Assembly: GCA_964036195.1 (NCBI GenBank)
Contig: OZ038458.1
Location: 3,658,001-3,722,000 of the forward strand
Direction: 5' to 3'
DNA from: Sphaerolaimus hirsutus
Lineage: Eukaryota; Nematoda; Chromadorea; Monhysterida; Sphaerolaimidae
Length of the DNA: 64,000 nt
Of the stretch, positions 42,955 to 55,329 are shown piece after piece. The notes under the pieces were generated by a model. The model did no database searches. It saw only the letters and a list, made by a program, of their open reading frames with translations, and was not told the DNA's origin. How positions within the stretch are numbered: the first letter of the stretch is position 1; each line of letters begins with the position of its first letter. Position numbers and translations under genes: made by a program.

Positions 42955-43483
42955 TAGGGTTGGGAAACCGAACCGAACCGAACTGAGCACTATTTTGGAA
43001 CCGAGCTTGAGAACCGGAACCGGAACCGAGAGCCGGCACTTAGAACAGGAAACGAGCATAATATCCGAAAGAACCGAAATTTTATACATATTATAGCCGA
43101 TCAAAATGCATGCATGCAAAAGCCGCGTTTCGGACATTTTCCTCCCACAGATGTACAGGTACAGCATGCGACGAAAAATAAAAAACGTAGTACAAATTCA
43201 AATTTGAAACAGCTTTTGATTTGCACATGATTTCATATCTGATGTTTGCTACATAACAACATTATGTTGGTTTTCTTTATTCAGCTGATTTTTACCCCAT
43301 TCCCAGATTATTTAATAACCCGGAATCGGAATTTTGGACATTTTGGAACCGAAAGAACCGAACCGGAACCGAACTTAATAACCGAACTGAACCAAGAACA
43401 GGAACTGAAAATTTAGAGGAACCGAGAACCGAACCGAATTTTTCTAGAACCGAGAACCGGAAATTTTGAAATTCCCAACCCTA
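42955..43483. mobile_element. hAT-like element, GAACCG-filled
   Basis: 8-bp duplication CCACTGGT / CCGCTGGT (42947-42954, 43484-43491). Ends TAGGGTTGGGAA and TTCCCAACCCTA; outer parts are aaccgaaccg and gaaccggaaccg arrays around an AT core. Inserted in a ggcaccg-rich repeat. Confidence 0.88.
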
Positions 43484-43904
43484 CCGCTGGTGCCCTTCGT
43501 TACCTTTCCGTCACTACTATTGGACTATTGCTATTTTGAGAAAAGAAAACAACAATAAACAACAACAATAAATGTGTACGCAAACAGGTAATTATGATTT
43601 CATCGGGAAAACGCGAATAAAAAACACAATAAATAGATTTTGATTGATGTTTATCCGTAATTTAATTTGTTGTTGTTTTCAAGCAACAAATGTTCTTGTT
43701 TTTAGAAGTTCGTTCCAATTATGCACCTGGACAAGTGACGAAAATGCTAACAAGTAGTAAGTCAAGTTAGGTAACAGGCAAGTAAATGTCTAAATGAAGA
43801 TTTTTTATTCTCATACATAACGTTTTTTACTAATTTAATTAATCTTCGTACCACGCCCCTTGTAACTTGTGGAATTGGCCCCTGGAACTATAGCTTGCTG
43901 TATA

Positions 43905-44458
43905 CAGGGTGCGGCAATTTAGACGGACCCCATAAAGTTTTGAAAAAATTGTCACTGGCTAGTCGGATTAACGTCAAATTTTAGGTCAACATTAACAACT
44001 AAAAAGGAAAGGAGCCCTGAAAATATGGCTCTCAAGTTATTCATGGAAACGTGTAATTGTCACTTTTCCACCACCTAGCTCTATGACCAATTACGCAAGC
44101 ACCCGCCGATTTCCGTATGGGCATAGCGAATTGGTGGCGGGCGTGCACGCATTTAGGCATGCAGCTGCGAAAAGAAAATCAGGAAGAAAAACCCTGGAAA
44201 AAAAACAATCCGATCCCGATCCCGGTCCCGAGAAGTCAATCCCGTTTGAACGATATCACAAGGTGGTGGAAAAGTGACAATTACACGTTTCCATGAATAA
44301 CTTGAGAACGAGTGGAGCTATCGCAGCCATATTTTCAGGACTCCTTTCCTATTTACGTAGTTGTTAATGTTTGAGGACCTAACATTTGACGTTAATCGGA
44401 CTACCCAGTGACAAGTTATTCAAAACTTTATGGGGTCCGTCTAAATTGCCGCACCCTG
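43905..44458. mobile_element. TA-flanked element, CAGGGTGCGGCAATTTAGAC ends
   Basis: Long inverted ends (CAGGGTGCGGCAATTTAGAC ... inverse, nearly 190 bp each) between TA dinucleotides. The ends resemble Tc1/mariner termini; that class is an inference. The core carries a stray cccgatcccggtcccg block. Confidence 0.8.
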
Positions 44459-44783
44459 TATATTGATAATCATTTGCCTTGGTCCTCACAAAAAATGGCT
44501 GTCGGCAAGCATTCTGCATACAAAGCGGGAGTTTGAGACACAGAAAATGGCCTAAATACCAGTTCATTAAGTTACGCAGCTACTTTGATACCATTTTATT
44601 GGAAATCGACTAGACAAGCGCAAAAAATCTGTGCACATGCGGTATTGCTGTTCTGCAAATTTTCTTACCTTCTAAATTCTCTTGCTTGCACAAGTGTCAG
44701 TATCATTTTCTTTCAAGCATGCTTGAACATAAATACATGCAGCCTTGTCAATTAAAAATGGTACTTGACTTGAATTGTATTTA

Positions 44784-45155
44784 ACGTATTACCTCGAAAT
44801 ACCTCATTGGGGGTTTATTATTTCGCCAGCAAAATTTTAGGGGGGGGTTAATTCGAGGGGGGTATTATTTCGTCAGAAATTTTCGTAAGGATCGTAGTAA
44901 CTAGTAGGCATTTTTGTGCCCAAAACAGGTAATAAATGTGTCCAAACAAGATATATTTGGACATAAAAACGCAGATAGCAACACAAACTAGACTATGTGT
45001 AGCTGCAATACAAATTAGCAGTAATAAATACATCACGTACATTGTATACATGATGTATATCAATCCCGGGGGGTATTTGTAGGGAGGGGGTATTATTTCC
45101 ACAGCCCATTTTGACGGGGGGTTAATTCGAGGGGGGATAATTCGAGGTAATACGG
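44784..45155. mobile_element. CCGTATTACC foldback element (copy 2)
   Basis: Left end ACGTATTACCTCGAAATACC, right end aattcgaggtaatacgg; core gtgtccaaacaagatatatt matches 19423-19877. Confidence 0.82.
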
Positions 45156-45200
45156 TATGTTTACACAGCATAGTGAAATTATAACATAGGTGAATGCCTT

Positions 45201-45878
45201 TAGGGATGGCCCGGGGTTTTTTAAATAAAAAAGGTTTATTTTTTTCCCCGACCATTGACCATTAAAAGTAAACCCGACCATCGAAACCGTTTTTTTTTAA
45301 AAACCTCACCTCAGCAAAAATTTTTTAGTACTAAGCACTAAGTATTTTGCACTTTTTTGAGCGCCGGCGCGCAATTTCATATTCACATTACCATTGGTGA
45401 TGGTTTTCATTGGTTTTGAGGCATTTTTAGCGTGAAAGCTTCCATTTGTTCATGCTATTGTGTCATAATAAGCCGTCATATGTTAGTGTAGTATTTATAT
45501 AGTATCCTGTCAATGTGCCTCCATATACTTGTACAGTGTGAAAAATCACTTCTAATGAATTACCTAGCCTTCTATTTAGCCTTCTATTAGCCTGATTTAA
45601 ACACTTTTCCAAGGTCAACTTCACTTGATATCACGAACATTCAACAAAAGCTGATATACATCATAACTCAACATAAAACGGATATTTTTGACAGAAATCA
45701 CCACTTTTTATGATATCCCATGGCTCCACAGCCAATTTATGGCTATATATAACATCACAAAGTACTGTCACCTGTCTGATAAAACTCTACATGTTGACTC
45801 ATAACTATATCTGGGAGCTTTTGAAAAAACGGTTTTTTTAAACCCTGTCGTTGAAAAAAACTTTTTCAGCCATCCCTA
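45201..45878. mobile_element. TAGGGATGGC element
   Basis: Ends TAGGGATGGC and GCCATCCCTA with GCCTT on both sides. Contains gcgccggcgcgcaatttcat and a 200-bp tract found inverted around 46790-48070. Confidence 0.75.
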
Positions 45879-46309
45879 GCCTTAGATACATTATCCAATT
45901 CAATACAGGGACGAAATTTTTTTTTTTAATTTCATGATGATTCAACAATTGGTGGCAGCACTCCTCCTAAAACGCTCCCTAAAATGTCAAAAACGATGCA
46001 AAGTATCAAAAGCCATGTAAAATAAGAAATTTCATTTGTATTTGTCATTTTTCATGACAGTTACATTTTACAGGGAATTTTGCATTCTAAAATGGGCACC
46101 ATGTGACCTCTTTAGATGAAAATGTGAGGAATTAGTTAAATTTCAATGTTTCTGATAAAAAATAGTGAGTGTAGAATCACAAATGGACATATGAAAAGTA
46201 TATTTTTGAATGAAAATAGCTGTCACTTTTATCTTTACTTATCAGTCGAAGTTATACCATTTGCGACATCACATATATATATAACCTTCCACTTTCCTCA
46301 TACTTGCAG

Positions 46310-46439
46310 AATAGACTCCAATTGGTTGAAAATGGTTGAAATGGTTGAAATTGCCCATAAGCCAGATAGTCAAGTCTGCATGAGTGTAATGTGTCTAAAC
46401 ATGTTGCAGTGGGCGGGTTACACGCTGGTCATGGACTAA
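46310..46439 (+). CDS. Possible terminal exon, unrecognised
   Basis: After acceptor catacttgcag an open frame runs to a TAA at 46437-46439 and reads HKPDSQVCMSVMCLNMLQW. No upstream exon is seen, and the length is short. Confidence 0.3.
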
Positions 46440-46864
46440 ATATTTTCAGCTTTTTCCATCAAATAACATATATTTAGATTTTTAATGCTGCCCCCGATTT
46501 TTTTGCATTATATGTAAAAATTATAATTTGCCACTTATGAATAAGTAAACTCGACAGACTTTTTGCTTTACAAATTTGTTTTGAATCAAGATTGAATATG
46601 AATACTTTATTAGGTACACTCAAAATTTGAATATGACCAGATGAATTCAATTTGTTTCACTGTCGATTGTATTAGGTCAAACCTGTTTCATGTGTAAATA
46701 AGTAAGGTGCACCCTTTGGCTAAGTGCCAACATTTCGTATTGTTTCAAGCCGCGCATTAAGGATGATATGCACGTTTTATTTTTTCAAAAATAGGGTTTT
46801 ATTTTAAAATAAAACTGTTTTTAAAGCTCCCAGATATGGTATATGAGTCAACATATATTTACAG

Positions 46865-47943
46865 CAGGGGTCTCGAATGGGGGGGGGGGTTGGGGGGGAG
46901 GGGGGGTTACCCCCCCCCAAACCGCCCAGCTATCTATCTATCCCGGAGGCCGCTCAGCTATCTATCTATCCCGGAGGCAAAATTTTGGGCTACTACCCCC
47001 TATAAACCCCCCCCCCCCAAATCGCCCAGCTATCTACCTATCTGGAGCGATTTTTCAGAAACTATACCCCAATTTTCGCTCAAAATCGCTTTTTTTCTTA
47101 CCTATACAGGGGTGGGCATCTTCAGTTACCGCTGGAAAAACGCGATAGCTTGAGCTACAGTTGAGCTATCACAATGAAATTTTAACAAAATAGAGTAGAC
47201 TCCATAGGACACCTATGCTGAAGTTTGCAACCCAAACGGCCACAGTTTGGAGGAGTTGTGGAACACACAGTTTTTAGTGTAATTTTGTGACTTCACCCCC
47301 CTTATCTCGGGACTGGGGGACTATTCGAGTAAAAAAAGAATTTGGTAGTAGGCGCGACCACAACATACTCAAAGGGCATCAAAATCGGCCGATGTACGAA
47401 AGAATGGGACGACACCAACGACCGATGCCCCCCCCCCTCAAATGCCACCCTCGATTTATCCTATGGGTGACGCCAAGTCACAAAATTACACTAAAAACCG
47501 TGTGTTCCACAACTCACCCAAAATGTGGCCGTTTGGGTTGCAAACTTTAGAATAGGTGTCCTATGGAGTCTACTCCATTGTGTTAAAATTTCATTCTGAT
47601 AGCTCAACCGTAGCTCAATCTATCGCATTTTCCCAGTGGTAACTGAAGATGCCCACCCCTGTATATAGATTTTCACCTCCAAAATCACTAGTTCATGCGT
47701 CTAACTGCCTTTTTTCAGCTATTTTAAGTACTATATGCTCTTGTATACTCATTTTGAGCTATTTTACACCTACTTTTGATGATTTTTCTCCCTTTTCCTC
47801 CTTCTATGCCCCGAAAAAGCCTATATTTATATAGAACCACCACAACCCCCCCCCCCAGAAAATTTTTCAGCTATCTATCCCTCCGGAGGAGCGATTTGCT
47901 ATCTATCCAACCACTCGGAGGGTCAAAATTCAAGATACCCCTA
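46865..47943. mobile_element. hAT-like element, CTATCTATCCCGGAGG-filled
   Basis: Exact 8-bp duplication ATTTACAG (46857-46864, 47944-47951). Ends CAGGGGTCTCGAATGG and TTCAAGATACCCCTA; interior cagctatctatctatcccgg. It splits an inverted copy of part of 45201-45878 and has itself received 47107-47661. Confidence 0.88.
47107..47661. mobile_element. TA-flanked foldback element, CAGGGGTGGGC family (copy 2)
   Basis: Both arms of about 200 bp are intact, from CAGGGGTGGGCATCTTCAG to the inverse. TA on each side. Nested in 46865-47943. Confidence 0.88.
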
Positions 47944-48059
47944 ATTTACAGGTATATCAGAAAGGTGGCAGTACTTTGTGATGTCGTATAAAGCCATATA
48001 ATGGCTGTGGAGCCATGGGATATATCATTATAAGTGGCAATTTCTGTCAAAAATATCCG

Positions 48060-48400
48060 TTTTATGTCAACTTATTGCGTATATCGGTTTTTGTGACACG
48101 TGTTAATGTTGTGTTAATTGCACTATGTTTATAAAAATCTCAAATATCATATTGATAGATAATGTTAAGCAAAAGTTACGAACTTCTAAAAAAACAGTCA
48201 AAAAAATGACGAGTTTTGACTTTGATCAATTTTTCAGTAGGAAGATGACATTTTCGGATATTTATGGAAGGACATTTTGAGTTTTTATATACCGTATGTA
48301 GATTCCAAATCCACGAAAAAAGGTAAAACCATTTATTGTACGTAAATACTGGGGTTTGTTCTTACGCATAGCGAGTCTTATTTCGTCAGAATTTTCAGTA
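48060..48400. other. Non-coding stretch
   Basis: No exon. Fragment of the sequence shared with 45600-45840 at the left edge, then decayed foldback pieces (cgtatgtagattcc). Confidence 0.45.
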
Positions 48401-48411
48401 AGATGCATGAT

Positions 48412-48492
48412 TAGTGATGGAAAAAGCGCCATGGCGCTTTTTGCTTTGGCGCTAGCGCCAGGCGCCAGCGCCATGGCGCTTTTCCATCACTA
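48412..48492. mobile_element. 81-bp hAT-like element, GCGCC-filled
   Basis: Exact 8-bp duplication TGCATGAT (48404-48411, 48493-48500). Ends TAGTGATGGAAAAAGCGCC and GGCGCTTTTCCATCACTA, almost fully palindromic. Confidence 0.92.
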
Positions 48493-48531
48493 TGCATGAT
48501 CAATATATTGTCTTATACAAGCGCGAAACGC

Positions 48532-49037
48532 AGAGTTGTTAAAAGTATCAAACTTTTTTCAAAGTATACATAAACGTTAAGTATTTATTTTTTACTCACC
48601 CCTTGAGTACAGAAAACGTTAAGTAAAATTTTTTACTTTTACTCATGAGTAAACGTGAGTAAACGTACTTTTCCCCGCAGAAAACGTAAACGTGAGTACT
48701 TTTGAGAAATGTCACCAAAATTTTCGAGAAATGATACTCAAAATCAGTCATTTTGATAACTTTTTGCCTATTTTACGCAAATTTTGACTATTTTTGGTTC
48801 TATACCCATTTTCGACTACTTTCCCGTAGTTTTAGCTCATCTTCTCCCTTTTTCCCTTCTATGCCTTCAAAAACCTTAAAAAAGATGATCTAAGATACGT
48901 TTTCTGTACTCGAGTACTTTCAAAAAGTATACGTAAAAGCGAGTACCAGAACTTTTTTCGGAGGAGCGTAAACGTATTTACTCTGTACTCGAGTATACGT
49001 ATTTATCGAGTAAAAGTAAATACGTTTTAACAACTAT
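48532..49037. mobile_element. AGAGTTGTTAAAAGTA element, CGTAAA-filled
   Basis: Inverted ends agagttgttaaaagta and acgttttaacaact around many gagtaaacgta motifs. Sister of the CAGAGTTG elements but with another body repeat. Confidence 0.65.
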
Positions 49038-49495
49038 GGTGAAAGGGGTAAGTCCGAATAGAGATCCTTTTATTAATGCAATAAAATCAACGATAGTGTG
49101 CATAAACTGCGAAATAAATCATTCTTCCAATGAACATATACATACATACGTTTTCTATACATCGGCGTCTTTCCCACCCATAAAAAGGGGGGGGGTATTT
49201 TTTCCTCAGTAAGCTAGCAGGGGGGGTTTTTCGAGGGGGACTTATTCGAGGATTTTACGGTATATGAAATTGCGCGCTTGCCCAAAAAAAGCAAAATACC
49301 TACCTAGTGCTTAGTACTAAATATTTTGGCTGAGGTTTTTTAAAAAAACGGTTTCGATGGTCGTTTTCTTAAAATACAACGTTTTTTTATTTTACAAACA
49401 CCTTTGAAAAAACACATAGCTAAAAACCACACCCAGATTTTTTGCCCCAGCAAATGGCACAAATAAATTGAATCTCCTTTTGCACTGATACCTCA

Positions 49496-49805
49496 TAAAG
49501 AGCCGGCAAATATAAATGGGTTTTTGATTTTGAAAAATTTAATCAATTTTCATTCGACCCCAAATAAAAGTTGGGGCGAGCCACCCAGCTCAGTTTGTAG
49601 CCCCAACGTTTCTCTACAGGAACCCCCGGGATGACCCCTGTAGCTGCTCAGGTGCAGCTGCAGGGGTCATCCCGGGGGTTCCTGTAGAGAAATGTTGGGG
49701 CTACAAACTGAGCTGGGTGGCTCGCCCCAACTTTTATTTGGGGTCGGATGAAAATTGATTAAATTTTTCAAAATCAAAAACCCATTTATATTTGCCGGCT
49801 CTTTA
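49496..49805. repeat. 310-bp near-perfect palindrome
   Basis: Arms of about 155 bp from TAAAGAGCCGGCAAATATAA to its inverse; centre near 49650. Only a few mismatches. The inner part has ctctacaggaacccccggg, shared with the palindrome at 55848-56969. Confidence 0.93.
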
Positions 49806-50030
49806 CTAGGGTTCAAACGGAGCTTACTTTCAGGGAAAATGGGTTCCTTAAATATTGGACCAGGATTTAGGTCAGAGGATTAGCATTCAATATTTCAGGG
49901 ATCGGGATCCTGTTTTGACCTTACTCAGATTAGCTTTTTTGTTTGTCTACATATCACAATATCATATTCATTCATACCTTCACCGTGGGTACCCCTCATA
50001 AAAACCTGATTGCTAAAATAAATTGGTATA

Positions 50031-51103
50031 CTCGGCGGACCGCAAAGTATGCGCCCAAAATTATTTATGTCTTAAGCGATAACGCACGAGCTGGATACTT
50101 ATGTATGCACTTTCACAAAAAGAAAAATATTTAAAAAAAGAAAAAGGCGGAGTCGCGTTACAAACGATTGACTGTATTTTCCGTCCGGCCTATGGCTTGG
50201 CTTGGGTTGCACGCGGGAAGTTTTTTTATAAAGAGTCGCGTCTGCTGACCAAATTGCACGCATGTGGTTGACTTCTTATGAAAAACACGACCCCCACACT
50301 GCACGCGTATTTGATTGCGCCGATTGGATTGACACTTTTCATGCCAACAATTTTGTGCGGAATGGATCAAAGGCTGAATGCGATCGGATTAAGCGTACAT
50401 TTAGCGTAGATCATTCCCGTTTTTTGTTACATCATTGTTTACATCAGAATAGATAGTTGACAGTGGTGAATTCAGACTTTTACAAAAATACATTTTATAA
50501 ATACATGTACAAAATTTACACGTAAGTTGATATGTAAAAAAACATTTGAAGTGTGAGAATTAAAATTGCATGTAAAAAACGACGTAAACTTGTTCTTATC
50601 ATAAACACCTTCCCGGTCAAGAAGTTAGCCACCCATTTTTTTATTTCACTTCGGAAGCTATATCTCGGGCTATGGTGAGGTTATAGTGCTGAAACTCTGT
50701 CATCAAAACAGAGCACATCAAATATTGCACACATTGCTGATCAAAATCATCAAAATTCTACCGGTCACAAGTATTTACACACACCAATTAAAGCCACCAC
50801 ACCCAATCTGAGCAATAATCCCGAGTGAGTCCAGAGTTAATCCCATGGCACTCAACCTTTGATCCATTCCGCCGCCGACTCCGACCTGAGTTCATCATCA
50901 AGGCGGGGTCAATGCCTAAAAACCTTCCCAAGCGCAAGCGGGCAGCGTGCCAAGCCGGACGGAAAGTAGAATCTAGCTTACAAACGAGGGATGTTTTTCC
51001 CGTCATGTTTTTTCTTTTTTGCTGGAATTTTTTTATTTTCTTAATGATGATGTCATGATGGAGTGTTTCCTTCAGAAAAATGCATAGCTTGCGGAACGCC
51101 GAG
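50031..51103. mobile_element. CTCGGCGGACC element with long inverted repeats
   Basis: TA flanked; ends CTCGGCGGACCGCAAAGTAT and gcttgcggaacgccgag. Arms of several hundred bp share ccgtccggc and gcggaatggatcaaagg. No transposase frame. Confidence 0.8.
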
Positions 51104-51481
51104 TATACTATGCAGGGGATGTTTGTCTGACCGTTTTAAGATGAATTTAGAAATGAATTTTTCATGTGTACATGCACCATTCACATGTAAATTCAACACA
51201 AATGAATTGGCAGGTGCAAAAATTTCAATTGGCAACAAAAATCAGATAGGTAAGCTTACAGACACATGTGTGTGTGCACATAAATGAAACACCATACTGT
51301 AACCATTACAATATGGTGGCTAGTGGGTTGGCAAATAAATCAATTTTTTAAGGTGAATGATTTAAAAGATCAATATTTGAGAAATCATATTTTCAAAATG
51401 AACCAAAAGTGGGTATAGAGAAGAATGAAAAACCTATATGAAGAAACACATAATGAATTTATTGTTATGTCTACTGTGGAC

Positions 51482-52173
51482 TAGAGTTGGAAAAAAAATA
51501 GATTTTTTTAACGACCCCGATTTTTTTTTAAATAGATTTTTTTTAAATAGATTTTTTTTAAATAAAAATCGCTGGGGTCAAATTTAGTCCCATTTCTTGT
51601 TAAAATCGCTTCTGAGGGTAATAAAAGCCATATAAATTGATAGGCAGTGCACATTTATGCTTTAAGTGGTAATATAAGTGCTGTAAAGCTTCAGAAAAGC
51701 TTGAAAGTCAGTTATTTTTAAGTTTAAAAGTAATAAAATTGTTATATTTATGATGTGAATCACATTTCATTAACAATTTGCAATTTTGTTTGCAGAAATT
51801 GCATGTTCTTGCTCAGAACAAAATATAAATCACATTGGAAGTGAATATGGATGCATTTGCATAAATGTTTGCATAAATGTTTGCTGTGAAAACACATATC
51901 ATAACTATGAAAACTTCCCAAAATGATTCAGTCTATGTTACATGCTTAAATGTACACAGAAATGGGTACTACACCACCAAATTTATTGTAAATGCCATGA
52001 AAAAAAGCAACTGATGGATTGCATGCATGAATGTGCGCGCTCGCGTGCAAAATTTTTGCGTTTTACCTAGTGAATGAGTACCAAAAATTTTCACCAGCAA
52101 TTTTTTTTCAAATCGGTACGGGTGCTGCAATTTTTTATAAAAAAATCGCTTAAAAAATCGCTTGTCAACCCTA
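51482..52173. mobile_element. hAT-like element, AAATAGATTTTTTT-filled
   Basis: Exact 8-bp duplication CTGTGGAC (51474-51481, 52174-52181). Ends TAGAGTTGG and CAACCCTA; contains gcgcgctcgcgtgcaaaatt, also seen at 3938 and 22265. Confidence 0.9.
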
Positions 52174-52181
52174 CTGTGGAC

Positions 52182-52930
52182 ACATAATGACTTTGAGCAT
52201 GGGATATTATTTATTACAAATTCTTGTGAATTCTGCCAAAAATCATTTTTATGTTGACTCATTTCTATATCACCCTTCATCAAGTGTTCATGACATCAAC
52301 GTTCCATGTGATCTACCTGCAGTAGTTAAAGGGTATTTTAACAGTCATCATTCATTTTGTAGCAAATTATGTAGGCTACTTTCTTGCAACCAGTATGTCT
52401 ACTAATTGTTTCGAATGGTAGACAAAATTTAGTTTCCCACAAGGATGGATTATTAAATGGTGCCATAACACTTATTTTCTCTGTGCATCATGCACTTTCC
52501 TCAGATACAGAGATAGGTAGTTTAAGTTTCACATTCTAAATAAAACATTGGATATGTCTACACACATTCACTTGTTCAAACAAATGCATTAACACTGTGC
52601 TCAGAAAGTAAAATATTTGAATTTTGAAACATCATAGTTAAAAGTTAAAACATTCTTTACTAGCTATTTAGTGTTTCATTCATATTATTTTAGATATTGT
52701 AGCAGCCATCCATAATAATAATTTGTCTACTTAGTAAGTTCATGTATCACAGACATGAGGGTCTCTTATATAATCATTCATCGTTAAAAATACGATCAGG
52801 GCACTACTAGTACCAGCTACCAGATGTGTTAGGCCAGTAAATGCTACTTGACTATACAGTGGAGATGCCAGCCAGTAAAGCTGCAATAAATGACACTAAG
52901 TGCTCATTTTATATCTTTATGTCACATATA
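52182..52930. other. AT-rich stretch, no firm gene
   Basis: An open plus frame at 52187-52405 reads somewhat like protein (FYVDSFLYHPSSSVHD) but has no splice signals or recognisable family. Confidence 0.4.
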
Positions 52931-52932
52931 TA

Positions 52933-53373
52933 CCGTATTTCCTCGAAATACCCCCGGGGGGTTTATTTTTTCAGAGTGAGAATTTTGAGGGGGGGTTAAA
53001 CGAGGGGGGGGTATTTCGAGGGGGGGTTTATTATTTCGCCAGAAATTTTTTGAAAACCAAGTACTAAAGTGTCGTCTGAAACGTACGCAGACGTCGAAAA
53101 TGCAACAAAAATCGCCATTTATAAGACTCTAAAGACTTGTATAAGTGTGTAGACGTATAATCACTGTTCTCACGTAACAGAGTCATCGTTTTTCACGTGT
53201 GTTTTGCATTAATCAGATGACAAACCGCAGCCTTTGTCATTTACGTTCTCTATACACTTAATTTGGGGGGGGTATTTCGAGGGGGGGGTTTATAAGTTCA
53301 TAGAGTCCATTTTGAGGGGGGGTATTTCGAGGGGGGGGTATTTCGAGGGGGGGGGTATTTCGAGGAAATACGG
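52933..53373. mobile_element. CCGTATTTCC foldback element
   Basis: TA flanked; ends CCGTATTTCCTCGAAATACC and the exact inverse. G runs with ggggggtatttcgagggg repeat on the right. Confidence 0.9.
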
Positions 53374-53439
53374 TATATATAAAACTATTTCTTGGCACAG
53401 TGCCCAAGTTGTAGTTTATGAAGTGTCTCAACTCAAGTA

Positions 53440-53643
53440 CTGTATTTGCTCGAATAATGCCTGTGGCAAATTATTATTTCGTCAGACTTTTTTTTAGGGA
53501 TCAATCGATGGGGGAATTATTTTTACCTCACCCATTTCACAAGGGGGAATTATTTGAAGGAGGTTATTTTTCCTCACCCAATTGACAGGGGGGAATATTT
53601 CGAGGGGGTATTATTCAAGGTGGAATTATTCAAGCAAATACGG
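53440..53643. mobile_element. CCGTATTTGC foldback element, short copy
   Basis: Ends CTGTATTTGCTCGAATAATG and attattcaagcaaatacgg. Confidence 0.8.
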
Positions 53644-53917
53644 TGTGTACATATACAGAACAGGTGGGGCACCTCAGGACAGCACAGTTTGGAATTTACA
53701 GTAAAAATATTTGCAGTAAAAAATAATAAAAAATCATTTATTTACATTTAAAAAATTCCCCCTCCATCATTTACATATTCAGTTTCCTTGTTTTTCATCT
53801 AAATTTAATTCTGCCAACCAGCCATGCCAATACACACTACAAAAAGTGGGCCTCTATGTAAATCGTAAATATACATCACAAACAGTATTGTATCCATTTC
53901 TACCCATCAGTGCCAAG

Positions 53918-54744
53918 CAGAGTTGTTAAAATACCGGTATTTTTGGAAAGCGTAAGCGTAAGCGTAAATACACTTACCAAATTTTGAGTATGGATACTGT
54001 AAGCGTAAGGTATTTTTAAAATACCTAGGAAAGCGTAAAATAAAGCGTAAGCGTAAATTTTTATTTTAGAATGTGCTCTCGCTGTTGAGCAACAGAAAAC
54101 ATCATTGTTTTCACTTTTAGATGAGGTATATTTACTCGGCGGACATCACACTTAGTATGAAAACCTACCATAACCCATCTGAATAATGAACCAAAAATTA
54201 TACAGATTTTTCATCATAATATATCGTTTTTACTATGAAAAATAAATTACGAACTTAATCACAAGATTTTATTCATTAAATTATGGTAGGTTTTCATACT
54301 AAGTGTGCTGTCCGCCGAGTATATTATATTTACAAAAAGAATGCAAAGTTGCACTCACTACAGGAAAACCGTCCGCCGAGTTTATTATGGAAAAACAATT
54401 AGTTGCTGTGCACAACTCCTCCTTTTTATTCCTTAAATATTTCTCTTCCTTGCGTAACTGTGTGCAATATCCCACTCGTGCATTATCGACATAATAATCC
54501 TGGATGAACAAGTACTTTGCAGACTGCCAACTATATACGACCCTGTTGCTGTTTGATGCTTCTCAAAAGCTATATAAACACGGTCGTGCGCAAATAATTT
54601 TTACGCTTTCTGTACCCGGGTATTTTGGCTGGGAAAGCGTAACAAAGCGTAAGGGTATTTTGTAAAAGCGTAAGCGTAAGCGTAAGTATAAATACCCAAA
54701 TACCCGGGTATTTCGGGTAAGCGTAAATACGCTTCGCAACTCTG
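53918..54744. mobile_element. hAT-like element, GCGTAA-filled (copy 2)
   Basis: Exact 8-bp duplication GTGCCAAG (53910-53917, 54745-54752). Outer 100 bp match 5812-6585 closely; the middle holds the nested element 54135-54319. Confidence 0.92.
54135..54319. mobile_element. CTCGGCGGAC inverted-repeat element, nested
   Basis: TA flanked; arms of about 60 bp from CTCGGCGGACATCACACTTA to its inverse around an AT core. Confidence 0.85.
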
Positions 54745-54955
54745 GTGCCAAGTGGCAGCGCGCAATCACAGTAACAATAAGCTATGCATGCATGTGCACG
54801 CTAAAGTAGTAACACAAGATGGCATCATGGTGGCAAATGGCAATAGCACTGCCAACAACTTCCAACCCGCACCCAAGAAAGGCGCCGCCATCGCGTGGGC
54901 TCGTGCAACCCCTTGTGTCTAGCGATAATGCTCACAACCAGCTATTAGCTATCTA

Positions 54956-55195
54956 CCGTATTTCCTCGAATTACCCCCCGGGACTTATTTTTTTAGAGTG
55001 ACAATTTTGAGAGAAAAACGTGAAAAATGCAACAATAACCACCATTTATAACTTTTACAGCCTTTTATAAGGATGTAGATGGTATAAACGATGTTCTAAC
55101 GTAACACAGTAAGTGTTTTGAACATCTGTTATGCATTTCCCGGACCACAAATTCATAGTGCCCATTTTGAGGGGGGGTATTTCGAGGAAATACGG
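54956..55195. mobile_element. CCGTATTTCC foldback element, 240 bp
   Basis: TA flanked. Inverse of the copy at 18211-18450 over nearly its whole length. Confidence 0.9.
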
Positions 55196-55329
55196 TATTA
55201 GCGTGTGATGTGTGGTCAAGCAGTACGAGCTTGAATCAGCTGAAAACTACACACATCCCATGCAACAACTGAGTTCACCCTCACAGCGGCCGCTTCAAAA
55301 ATCGAAAACTTCAACACTTTCACTCATTT

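Noticed and set aside
50262-51058. Open frames inside the CTCGGCGGACC element
   Set aside because: They lie on opposite arms of the same inverted repeat, so they reflect arm sequence, not genes.
51063-51287. Cys-containing frame CIACGTPSILCRGC
   Set aside because: Its start overlaps the terminal repeat of the CTCGGCGGACC element and no partner exon is seen.
54819-54930. Plus frames near 54.8 kb that look partly protein-like
   Set aside because: They are short, without acceptor or donor support, and next to an element end.
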